Below, piece after piece: positions 15,997 through 22,740 of a DNA stretch of 33,540 nucleotides (positions are counted from its first letter, which is position 1; the number at the start of each line of letters is the position of its first letter). The notes under the pieces are model-generated. The model was not told the origin of the DNA. It made no database searches and saw only the letters and a list, made by a program, of their open reading frames with translations. The position numbers and the translations under genes are program-made. The DNA is from Paenibacillus sp. N3.4 (lineage in GTDB: Bacteria; Bacillota; Bacilli; Paenibacillales; NBRC-103111): positions 1-33,540 of the forward strand of contig NZ_VRTT01000080.1 of assembly GCF_008017805.1 (NCBI RefSeq), written 5' to 3'.

Positions 15997-16422
15997 ATGT
16001 CAGAAAAAACGACTGTTGAAGAAATGATCGCGATTATGTCAAGGAATGGTTGGAGAATAACGGAGCAAAGACGGACGCTTGCAGAAATTTTTGCGAAGTC
16101 TGACGGTTATTTATCACCCAAATATGTCTATGATCAGATGACTGTCAGCTATCCAAGCGTCAGCTTCGATACGGTTTATCGGAATTTACGCTTGTTAAGT
16201 GATATGGGTGCTTTGGAACAATTTTATTTTATGGAAGGCGGATTGAAATTTCGCAATACATGCCTTCATCACCACCACCATCATCTCATCTGTACACATT
16301 GTGAGAAGACATTAACATTTGATTATTGTCCAATGGAAACCTCTTTACAGCTGCCGGGTCATTTTAAAATTACGAATCATCGTTTTGAAGTTTATGGCAT
16401 TTGTGAAGAATGTCAAGCTTAA
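15997..16422 (+). CDS. zur: Fur-family zinc uptake regulator Zur
   Basis: 141-residue metal-dependent repressor. The N-terminal winged helix contains RITEQRRTLAEIF and the recognition helix SFDTVYRNLRLL. The dimerisation domain has a run of six histidines followed by LICTHC (about residues 92-99), and the second structural zinc pair is GICEEC. The regulatory-site histidine in TNHRFEVYG is retained. I assign Zur rather than Fur because Zur-like operators and znuCBA lie directly downstream. ATG 15997 follows GGAAAGGAAA. An upstream extension of the same frame to 15934 would begin on the -35 promoter element and is not used. A terminator follows at 16451. Confidence 0.88.
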   Translation: MSEKTTVEEMIAIMSRNGWRITEQRRTLAEIFAKSDGYLSPKYVYDQMTVSYPSVSFDTVYRNLRLLSDMGALEQFYFMEGGLKFRNTCLHHHHHHLICTHCEKTLTFDYCPMETSLQLPGHFKITNHRFEVYGICEECQA

Positions 16423-16450
16423 TATACAGGCACCTAAATGGAGGATCAGA

Positions 16451-16491
16451 GCGAATAAGCTGTTGCAAGTTGGACAGCTTATTTGCTTTTT
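16451..16491 (+). terminator. terminator of zur
   Basis: GCGAATAAGCTGT pairs with ACAGCTTATTTGC (one G-U pair) around a ten-base loop, followed by a run of T residues. The znu promoter begins four bases further on. Confidence 0.9.
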
Positions 16492-16494
16492 AGG

Positions 16495-16523
16495 TTGACA
16501 TCGGTCCTAAAAAGAGATATATT
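16495..16523 (+). promoter_or_regulatory. sigma-A promoter of znuCBA
   Basis: Perfect -35 TTGACA (16495-16500), 17-base spacer, -10 TATATT (16518-16523). Transcription would begin near 16530, immediately before the first Zur-like box. Confidence 0.8.
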
Positions 16524-16535
16524 TCTTCTTGTAAT

Positions 16536-16550
16536 AAGTAATTATTACGA
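16536..16550 (+). promoter_or_regulatory. Zur-like box A of znuC
   Basis: AAGTAATTATTACGA matches TCGTAATnATTACGA at about 12 of 14 positions, with a perfect right half. It lies just downstream of the expected start point. Confidence 0.75.
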
Positions 16551-16565
16551 TTTGGTTCTTCTGAT

Positions 16566-16580
16566 TCGTAATATTTACGT
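16566..16580 (+). promoter_or_regulatory. Zur-like box B of znuC
   Basis: TCGTAATATTTACGT has a perfect left half and about 12 of 14 matches overall. Its start is 30 bases from that of box A, about three helical turns. Confidence 0.75.
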
Positions 16581-16587
16581 TTAATAT

Positions 16588-16602
16588 TCGTAATAATTAC
16601 AT
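16588..16602 (+). promoter_or_regulatory. Zur-like box C of znuC
   Basis: TCGTAATAATTACAT has a perfect left half and about 12 of 14 matches. Its start is 22 bases from that of box B, about two helical turns, so all three boxes would be on nearly the same face of the DNA. Confidence 0.75.
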
Positions 16603-16650
16603 GATTGCATTTGTGGAATTTACACATATAGTTCGAAAGGATTTGAGATT

Positions 16651-17358
16651 ATGTTAGTTGCCTCGATGAATGGGGTGGAGTTTGGTTACAATGACGTACC
16701 CTGTATCCAAGATGCAAGTGTAGAAATTCAATCGGGCGAGTTTGTTGCTGTTACAGGCCCGAATGGGGCGGCTAAATCAACCTTGCTTAAATTGCTTTTG
16801 GGTTTGCTCGTTCCTTGGAAAGGAGACATTTTCTTATCTTCCACAAATAAGGAAGGCAAGAAGCTGCGAGTAGGCTATGTGTCACAACAAATCTCGGCGT
16901 TCAATAGCGGATTCCCCAGCACGATCCTAGAGTTTGTTCGATCCGGCAGGTATGCAAGCGGATCTTGGTTTCGCAAGCTTCGCCAAGAAGATGAACAGCA
17001 AACGGAGAAAGCGCTTCGTCAGGTCGGCATGTGGGAGCTGCGCGAGCGCAAAATAGGGGAGCTCTCAGGCGGACAAAAGCAGCGAATATGCATTGCCCGC
17101 GCACTGGCTCAAGAGCCTGATATGCTTGTGTTGGATGAGCCAACCACTGGGATGGATCATGAGAGTCGGTTTGGCTTCTATGATTTAATGCATCATCAAG
17201 TGAAAGAGCATGGCCGAACCGTCGTTATGGTGACACATGGCCTTTCTGAAGTTGCTCCTTACTTGGATCGCATCATTGAGTTGGAGCGAAAGGAGGACGG
17301 AGGATGGAAATGCTGCACTACGACTTCATGCAGCGGGCATTTTGTGCCGGTGGGTTAA
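16651..17358 (+). CDS. znuC: zinc ABC transporter ATP-binding protein ZnuC
   Basis: 235-residue ATPase of the high-affinity zinc importer. The Walker A motif is GPNGAAKST (about residues 36-44); alanine at the second-last small position is common in this subfamily. The Q-loop is YVSQQ, the signature LSGGQKQR (about 139-146) and Walker B MLVLDEPTTG. The H-loop is VTHGL. The C-terminal tail GGWKCCTTTSCSGHF, rich in Cys, is a feature I recall from Bacillales ZnuC proteins and might itself bind metal. AAAGGA precedes the ATG. The gene overlaps the permease gene by 55 bases. Confidence 0.92.
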   Translation: MLVASMNGVEFGYNDVPCIQDASVEIQSGEFVAVTGPNGAAKSTLLKLLLGLLVPWKGDIFLSSTNKEGKKLRVGYVSQQISAFNSGFPSTILEFVRSGRYASGSWFRKLRQEDEQQTEKALRQVGMWELRERKIGELSGGQKQRICIARALAQEPDMLVLDEPTTGMDHESRFGFYDLMHHQVKEHGRTVVMVTHGLSEVAPYLDRIIELERKEDGGWKCCTTTSCSGHFVPVG

Positions 17359-18223
17359 TTGCTGTTATCGCTTCAATCCTAGGCGTGTATCTCATGCTTC
17401 GCAGACAAGCTCTGATGGCCGATATGCTCTCCCATGTTTCATTGGCCGGGGTTGCAGGTGGCGCCTATTTACATATCAATCCAACCTTGATGGGTTTTGT
17501 TGTCGCTACGCTGGGAGCTATTGCCGTTGAATACGTAAGGCGATCTTACAAATCGTATAGTGAGATTTCGGTCGCTATTATCATGGTGGGCGGGTTATCA
17601 TCTGCTGTGGTCATTATGAGCCTCAACCAAAGCATTAACAAAGGCTTTTCCGCTTACTTGTTCGGCTCTGTAGTGGCTGTGAATGAGACGGAGCTTATGC
17701 TGATGCTGATCGTATCGCTTGTGGGGGGGATCTTCTTTTATGTGTTCAGACGCCCGCTCTATCAAATCACTTTCGACGAAGATACGGCGAAGACGAATGG
17801 GTTGCCTGTCAAGTGGATTTCTCTTAGCTTCAGTGTGTTAACAGGGATGATTGTCTCAGCAGCGATGCCCATTGTCGGTGTTCTGCTTGTGTCCGCACTT
17901 ATTGTACTTCCGGCGGCACTGGCTATACGCATCGCGCCTAGCTTTACCTCGGCTCTTTTTCTGGCTATGGGGATTGGCCTGCTTGGCGTATTTTCAGGAC
18001 TTACGGCTTCTTACCAGTCAGTACGCCGCCCGGCGGCACAATTGCACTCTTACTGTTGTTTTTTCTTGTTTTAGGTATGAGTTTGAAAAAGCTTTTAGTC
18101 AAATACGGTAAAGCTCGAAATCAACAAAAGGTTGAAGCGGCAGCTTCTTTTAACAGCAGCATACCGCGCATGTCCAAAGAATCGGTTGTATCATCATTCA
18201 ATTATCAGGAGGATTTAAAATGA
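17304..18223 (+). CDS. znuB: zinc ABC transporter permease ZnuB (one-base frameshift near 18017)
   Basis: Membrane component of the ABC-3 family with about eight hydrophobic segments and the typical start (AFCAGGLIAVIASILGVYLMLRRQ) and middle (MLSHVSLAGVAGGAYL). The uninterrupted frame stops at 18074 after a non-family tail. In the next frame the expected continuation STPPGGTIALLLLFFLVLG and a basic cytoplasmic tail run to TGA 18221-18223, overlapping the znuA start as ATGA. Adding one T in CCAGTCAGT at about 18017 (to CCAGTTCAGT) restores a typical YQFSTPPGG sequence. Restored length is about 306 residues. AAGGAGG lies seven bases before ATG 17304. The frameshift would remove the last helix and is probably an assembly error. 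Confidence 0.87.
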
Positions 18224-19149
18224 AACAAACATGGATTGCCAAATCACTTGCTCTTACGGCTGTGTCAGCCGTTATCTTATCAGGTTGTGGTTCCGTTACT
18301 TCATCAAGCAACGGCAAACTGAATGTCGTCACAACGTTTTACCCCATGTATGAATTCACGAAACAAGTTGCGGGTGATCATGCTGATGTTATTGCGTTGA
18401 TTCCTCCAGGAGCGGAGCCGCACGATTGGGAACCTAGCGCCAAAGACATGAAAAAATTAAAAGAAGCAAAGCTCTTCGTCTACAATGGTATCGTTGAAGG
18501 TTGGGCAGAAAAAGCGTTAAAGAGTGCAGGAAATGATAAACGCGTCGTGGTTGAGGCTAGTAAAGGGATCGAATTGATGGAAGGGTTGCCTGAAGAAGGG
18601 GATCAAGCCAACAAGAATGAAAAAGTATTAGACCCGCATGTTTGGCTGGATCCTGTCCTTGCACAAAAAGAAGTTGAAGCGATCCAAGCGGGATTAGCTC
18701 AAGCAGATCCTGATCACAAAGATGATTATCGCAAAAATGCCGATGCTTACATTGTCAAGCTCAAAGCATTGGACGAGTCCTTTAAAGCAGGTTTGAAAAA
18801 TGTGAAGCGCAAGGAGTTCGTCACACAGCATGCTGCTTTCGGTTATTTGGCTAAAGACTACGGTTTGACACAGGTGCCAATTGCCGGACTTTCCCCTGAA
18901 GAAGAGCCAGCCCCAGATAAGATGGCTGATATCATCAAATTTGCCAAAGAAAATAAAGTGAAAACCATTTTCTTTGAAACGTTGGTTGATCCGAAAGTTG
19001 CGAACACGATTGCCAAAGAAATCGGTGCCAAAACGGATGTGCTTAATCCATTGGAAGGTCTGACCGATGAGGATAAAAAGAATAAATTGGACTACTTAGG
19101 CATCATGACAAACAATTTGGAAGCTCTGAAAAAAGCATTAAACGAATAA
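18220..19149 (+). CDS. znuA: zinc-binding lipoprotein ZnuA
   Basis: 309-residue cluster A-I substrate-binding protein anchored by a lipidated cysteine (lipobox LSGC at about residues 20-23). Zinc ligands expected for the family are visible: histidine in GAEPHDWEPS (about 67), histidine in DPHVWLDP (about 139) and histidine in TQHAAFGYLAKDYG (about 204), with an acidic residue late in the C-terminal lobe. The loop before DPHVWLDP is short and acidic (EEGDQANKNEKVL) and lacks the long histidine-rich insert of many ZnuA proteins. Its start overlaps the restored znuB stop. GGAGG precedes the ATG. No terminator follows before the next gene. Confidence 0.92.
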   Translation: MKQTWIAKSLALTAVSAVILSGCGSVTSSSNGKLNVVTTFYPMYEFTKQVAGDHADVIALIPPGAEPHDWEPSAKDMKKLKEAKLFVYNGIVEGWAEKALKSAGNDKRVVVEASKGIELMEGLPEEGDQANKNEKVLDPHVWLDPVLAQKEVEAIQAGLAQADPDHKDDYRKNADAYIVKLKALDESFKAGLKNVKRKEFVTQHAAFGYLAKDYGLTQVPIAGLSPEEEPAPDKMADIIKFAKENKVKTIFFETLVDPKVANTIAKEIGAKTDVLNPLEGLTDEDKKNKLDYLGIMTNNLEALKKALNE

Positions 19150-19174
19150 AATCGCACGTAATTACGATATTAAA

Positions 19175-19189
19175 TAGTAATATTTACAT
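19175..19189 (+). promoter_or_regulatory. weak Zur-like box after znuA
   Basis: TAGTAATATTTACAT matches the Zur consensus at about 10 of 14 positions. A spacerless palindrome ACGTAATTACGA lies just before it at 19156-19167. Both could be auxiliary sites for the downstream operator. Confidence 0.45.
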
Positions 19190-19243
19190 TGTGGGGAATT
19201 GCGGAAAGCAAGCCTTGTGTTTGCTTATTTTCTCGACATTAAT

Positions 19244-19258
19244 ACGTAAATATTACGA
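19244..19258 (+). promoter_or_regulatory. Zur-like box of the second CobW gene
   Basis: ACGTAAATATTACGA has a perfect right half and about 12 of 14 matches to TCGTAATnATTACGA. It directly follows a possible -10 ATTAAT (19238-19243, with TTGTGT 17 bases upstream) and precedes the AGGAGG of the gene. Confidence 0.75.
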
Positions 19259-19277
19259 ATATAGGAGGGCAGTTACG

Positions 19278-20498
19278 ATGACAAACAAAAAAATACCCGT
19301 AACCGTATTGAGTGGTTATCTCGGAGCAGGCAAGACAACACTTTTAAATCATGTATTGAACAACCGAGATGGCTTGAAAGTGGCTGTTATAGTGAATGAT
19401 TTAAGTGAAGTGAATATTGATGCTGAATTAATTCGTGAAGGAAATGGGATTTCCCGCACCAATGAAAGCTTGGTTGAAATGTCGAATGGCTGCATCTGCT
19501 GTACGCTGCGCGATGACCTCCTGAAGGAAGTCGAACGTTTAGCCAAGGAAAATAAGTTTGATTATATTTTAATTGAATCTACAGGGGTGGGTGAGCCCCT
19601 GCCGGTCGCCCAAACGTTCACTTATCTGAATGAGGAGCAGGGTATTGATTTATCCCAGTTTTGTCGATTGGATTGTATGGTCACCGTTGTGGACGCCTAC
19701 CGATTCTGGACGGACTACTCCTCTGGCGAAACACTTCTTGAGCGCAGTCAAGCGGTTGGGGAAGACGATACCCGTGAGGTTGTTGACCTTCTTATCGATC
19801 AAATTGAGTTCTGCGATGTGTTGATTTTAAATAAATGCGACATGATCGAAGCGGAGGATTTGGATGAGCTTGAAGGCGTTCTTCGTTCCCTGCAGCCGCG
19901 TGCCAAATTCATTCGTTCGATTCATGGTCAAGTGACACCTGCGGAAATTCTGAATACGCATCTGTTTGATTTCGATGAAGCCAGCACTTCCGCTGGTTGG
20001 ATGAAAGAGATGGAGAAAGAAACACATACCCCAGAAACCGAAGAATATGGCATTTCTTCTTTCGTATATGAGCGAGTCAGACCCTTCGAACCTTCACGGC
20101 TGATGAGCTGGATGGAAGAGTGGCCGGCTGAAATCGTCAGAGCGAAAGGGATTATGTGGTTGGCAACACGGAATGATTTCGCCCAGAACATCAGCCAAGC
20201 AGGTCCTTCAATTCGGTTCGGACCAGCAGGATATTGGGTATCTGCACTGCCTGATGGTGAGCGGGAAGCCGTTCTTGAAGAAGATGCTGACCAGATTAAG
20301 CATTGGGATGACACTTATGACGATCGAATTAACAAGGTCGTGTTTATCGGAATGGGCATGGATCAAGCTGAGCTCATAGCCTCATTGGATGCCTGCTTGT
20401 TAACAGAAGCAGAAATGCAAGGCGACTGGCATGCTTTCGTAGATGAACTTCCGAATTCGATCATGGAATTGGAAGAAGCCTGTCCGCTACCGCAGTAA
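19278..20498 (+). CDS. zagA: ZagA/YciC-type zinc metallochaperone GTPase
   Basis: 406-residue COG0523 GTPase. Walker A is GYLGAGKTT (about residues 12-20), the CxCC metal motif is NGCICC (about 72-77), ESTGVGEP is the switch region and NKCD the guanine motif. The long C-domain has the ETHTPETEEYGI segment and the RINKVVFIGMGMDQ ending of the YciC/ZagA type. In B. subtilis the Zur-regulated ZagA helps supply zinc to FolE during starvation. That role is inferred here from length, motifs and the Zur-like box upstream. ATG 19278 has AGGAGG upstream; extension to 19191 would cross the operator. The next gene, rpmG, starts 34 bases after the stop. Confidence 0.9.
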   Translation: MTNKKIPVTVLSGYLGAGKTTLLNHVLNNRDGLKVAVIVNDLSEVNIDAELIREGNGISRTNESLVEMSNGCICCTLRDDLLKEVERLAKENKFDYILIESTGVGEPLPVAQTFTYLNEEQGIDLSQFCRLDCMVTVVDAYRFWTDYSSGETLLERSQAVGEDDTREVVDLLIDQIEFCDVLILNKCDMIEAEDLDELEGVLRSLQPRAKFIRSIHGQVTPAEILNTHLFDFDEASTSAGWMKEMEKETHTPETEEYGISSFVYERVRPFEPSRLMSWMEEWPAEIVRAKGIMWLATRNDFAQNISQAGPSIRFGPAGYWVSALPDGEREAVLEEDADQIKHWDDTYDDRINKVVFIGMGMDQAELIASLDACLLTEAEMQGDWHAFVDELPNSIMELEEACPLPQ

Positions 20499-20532
20499 GA
20501 TTGGGTATGATTAGGAATAGGAGGTGAACCGC

Positions 20533-20682
20533 ATGAGAGTGATCATTACATTGGCATGTACAGAAACCGGTGATAGAAACTATACAACGACCAAAAACAA
20601 AAGAACACAAACCTCCCGTCTGGAGCTTAAAAAGTATTGTCCACGATTGAAGCGTGTAACGCTTCATCGCGAAACGCGTTAA
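20533..20682 (+). CDS. rpmG: ribosomal protein L33, zinc-independent (C-) form
   Basis: 49-residue protein starting MRVIITLACTETGDRNY and ending LHRETR, the exact size and pattern of L33. In the zinc-binding form two CxxC pairs hold one zinc ion. Here each pair has lost its second cysteine (CTETG and CPRLK), leaving single cysteines at about residues 9 and 36, so zinc cannot be held in the usual way. Such C- paralogues are made in zinc starvation so that zinc can be spared from ribosomes. AGGAGGTGA precedes the ATG. It follows the ZagA-type gene by 34 bases with no terminator between and probably shares its Zur control. Confidence 0.93.
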   Translation: MRVIITLACTETGDRNYTTTKNKRTQTSRLELKKYCPRLKRVTLHRETR

Positions 20683-20721
20683 TGGTTTGTTACTGAAGGG
20701 TTGCTAGAAGCAACTAAGAAT

Positions 20722-20839
20722 AAACGACTCCGTCGTCCTTCTAGGACGACCCGTTTGTCAAGGTAGATGCGAAGCAAAAGTATAAAACTTATACTTTCGT
20801 ATCTACTAAGAAAGTCCGGGCTATTGTGTCCGGCTTTCT
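20722..20839 (+). terminator. three consecutive hairpins after rpmG
   Basis: Hairpin 1 (20722-20756) has the perfect inner stem GTCGTCCT/AGGACGAC with AAACG/CGTTT outside. Hairpin 2 (20763-20806) pairs GTAGATGCGA ... AAGTATAA with TTATACTTTCGTATCTAC. Hairpin 3 (20809-20839) pairs AGAAAG-T-CCGG with CCGGCTTTCT. The T tails are short, so these may attenuate or process the transcript between rpmG and the distal genes rather than end it fully. Confidence 0.55.
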
Positions 20840-20874
20840 GTTTATTCCGATCATCGAGCAGGAGGTTGAAGCAG

Positions 20875-21383
20875 ATGACAAGCAGGAACGCCACGTGGAA
20901 AGCGAGATTATACAGAGTCATCATCCTGAAGCTCATTGGAAGCGGCGAGAACAGGAGCTAGTCGCTTGGACTGCCAAAGTGAAGCAGCGCAAGCATCCAA
21001 AGAAAACGAAGCTGCTTGAGCAGTTTCACGTTGATGCTGAATTGTATACTGCGTTATCGATCCTTCGTCGGAAGCTAATACCTACAGAATATTCCTGTGC
21101 CGGCGTGAGTCTGCTTGATGAACCTGAAGACCATTCACTTTATGCCTATATAACGCTCTTAGCGACAGAACGCACAGAGCAATTCGTCCAACTGACCATG
21201 AAGCGCATGAGACATCGTTTATTGGTCACGTTTGAACCTGAACGGAACCGTTACGATCTTTCATCCTTTTACATAGGCCATAATCGTTCCTTTTGCCTGC
21301 TGCTGCAGCATTGCGCTGATAGCTTTGAGGCGGAGCAAAGGGAGGCCATAAATGAACAAAGCGAGGAGCACGTACAGCAATGA
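20875..21383 (+). CDS. unknown protein upstream of AAA+ ATPase (probable one-base frameshift)
   Basis: I do not recognise the family. The best ribosome-binding site (GGAGG 20861-20865) serves ATG 20875, but that frame stops at 20961 after MTSRNATWKARLYRV and so on. The main body lies in the adjacent frame from at least 20895 to 21383, and a one-base loss somewhere in 20875-20961 would join them, giving about 170 residues. The body is highly charged at first (KVKQRKHPKKTKLLEQF), then has a compact domain from about residue 65: IPTEYSCAGVSLLDEPED, two beta-rich segments, RHRLLVTFEPERNRYDL and SSFYIGHNRSFCLLLQHC. Its stop overlaps the AAA+ gene start by four bases, so the two products are probably partners. 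No signal peptide or membrane segment is seen. Confidence 0.65.
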
Positions 21384-22210
21384 CGAACCGCAGAAATATC
21401 CGTTTGCCGAAATCCAAAGGGATAGAAACCGCAACGGTGTATACGCCAAATGAATGTCTGAAAAAAATAAAGCATATCGTCCTTCAAGAAAATAATCGCC
21501 TCATTGTGGAAGAGTTTATTACCATTCAGAACATGAGAGAAAAATTTGAAGAAGCGGATGTGTCAGTTCCGAATAAAATCGTCATGTTCGGCCCTCCAGG
21601 AACGGGGAAGACGTTAACAGCCTTTTATCTTGCCCATCGCCTGGAACTGCCGCTTATCGTCGTACGTTTGGACGCGATTATTCATAGCCATTTGGGGGAA
21701 ACGGGATCTAATATTCGGAAAATATTCGAATACGCCAAACTGGCGCCATGCGTGCTTTTCCTGGATGAGTTCGACGCGATAGCGCGAGCGCGAGATTCCA
21801 TCGATGAAGTGAAGGAGATGGCGCGCGTTGTCAACACACTTCTGCAATGTCTGGATGAGTTTCAAGGCGATAGCACGTTTATAGCCGCAACGAATTTGGA
21901 GGAGGAATTGGACCATGCCGTTTGGCGGAGGTTCGATACTCGGATGACCTATGGGCTGCCAGGAAAAGCAGAGTTGGGTTTATTTTTAGCCAAATTAATT
22001 GGGGATTCAACAGATGATCAAGCGCTCATCGAACAGGCAACGGAGTTTCTGGAAGGCTGCAGTTTCGCTGATATTGAGCAAATTATTTTGAAGGCTAAAC
22101 GTAAAATGATTATAGAAGACAGTGTTATGAGCTATGACAAAATTGTGGATGGACATACCGCATACAATCCTAGATCGTCACGGCGCGAGGCGGAAGCACT
22201 GTATGCTTAA
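21380..22210 (+). CDS. AAA+ family ATPase
   Basis: 276-residue single-domain AAA+ protein. Walker A is GPPGTGKT (about residues 72-79), Walker B VLFLDEFDAI (about 125-134), sensor 1 is AATN (about 169-172) and the arginine region is WRRFDTR (about 181-187). The pore-side segment HSHLGETGSNIRKIF resembles FtsH/p97-like classical AAA proteins. The C-terminal helical part holds GCSFADIEQIILKAKRK, like the AAA lid. The N-terminal 65 residues are a short helical stretch without a recognised domain. It has no protease domain, so it may remodel a partner, for instance the product of the overlapping upstream gene. It sits between a zinc-sparing L33 gene and a Fur-family gene, suggesting a role in zinc limitation; this is inference. 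Confidence 0.85.
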   Translation: MTNRRNIRLPKSKGIETATVYTPNECLKKIKHIVLQENNRLIVEEFITIQNMREKFEEADVSVPNKIVMFGPPGTGKTLTAFYLAHRLELPLIVVRLDAIIHSHLGETGSNIRKIFEYAKLAPCVLFLDEFDAIARARDSIDEVKEMARVVNTLLQCLDEFQGDSTFIAATNLEEELDHAVWRRFDTRMTYGLPGKAELGLFLAKLIGDSTDDQALIEQATEFLEGCSFADIEQIILKAKRKMIIEDSVMSYDKIVDGHTAYNPRSSRREAEALYA

Positions 22211-22278
22211 TCTGACTGGTAAACGATGGACCGTTATTTTCCGGTAATCTCGATATGGGTGGAAGGAGAGCGCAATGA

Positions 22279-22713
22279 ATGACAGTCAATCATCAACTCG
22301 CAGAACAGTTAAAGAAATTGTCAGACCGAGGCATGCGGCTTACTGAACAGCGCAAAGCTATGATATGTCTGTTGTTGAATTCCGCGCGTCCCTTATCCGC
22401 CGTGGACATTTATCAGGAGATGGAGAAAGAATTTAACGGTCTTAGCTATGGTACCGTTTACCAGAATATTAAGCTGTTTAAAGAGCTGCTCATTATCGAA
22501 TCCTTTGTACTGGCTGATGAAGTGCGTTTTCGGGTCATCAATCGAGAAAAACCGATGTATTATCTAATCTGTATGGATTGTGAACGCACCATACCGGTGG
22601 ATGTACAGCCGGAAGAACTTGGTCTTCCTATGCCTACCAAGAGTTTTCAACCTGTTAGCTACAAACTTGATGTGTATGGCTACTGTGTGGACTGCAATAC
22701 GTTGAACCATTAA
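22279..22713 (+). CDS. divergent Fur-family regulator lacking regulatory-site histidines
   Basis: 144-residue Fur/Zur/PerR-family protein. The winged helix is clear (MRLTEQRKAMICLLL, and the recognition helix SYGTVYQNIKLF). The two structural zinc pairs are kept (ICMDC and CVDC). The histidine cluster before the first pair, six histidines in the Zur of this window, is here EKPMYYLIC. The conserved NHRFEVYG becomes SYKLDVYG, so the normal sensory metal ligands are missing. Only two histidines occur in the whole protein, both near the ends. It may be a metal-blind repressor or sense something else. AAGGAG precedes ATG 22279; another ATG four bases earlier opens a short unrelated frame. The second ZagA-like gene follows by 27 bases. 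Confidence 0.82.
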   Translation: MTVNHQLAEQLKKLSDRGMRLTEQRKAMICLLLNSARPLSAVDIYQEMEKEFNGLSYGTVYQNIKLFKELLIIESFVLADEVRFRVINREKPMYYLICMDCERTIPVDVQPEELGLPMPTKSFQPVSYKLDVYGYCVDCNTLNH

Positions 22714-22740
22714 GATCCAACCTAGAAAGGTGTTGCATAA

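Noticed and set aside
20826..20874. GTG 20826 as the start of the unknown gene before the AAA+ ATPase
   Set aside because: The codon lies within hairpin 3 and has no ribosome-binding site; GGAGG at 20861 points to ATG 20875 instead.
22275..22345. Alternative frame from ATG 22275 at the Fur-like gene
   Set aside because: It stops after about 23 codons, and joining it to the main frame would need a shift of the opposite sign from the others in the window.
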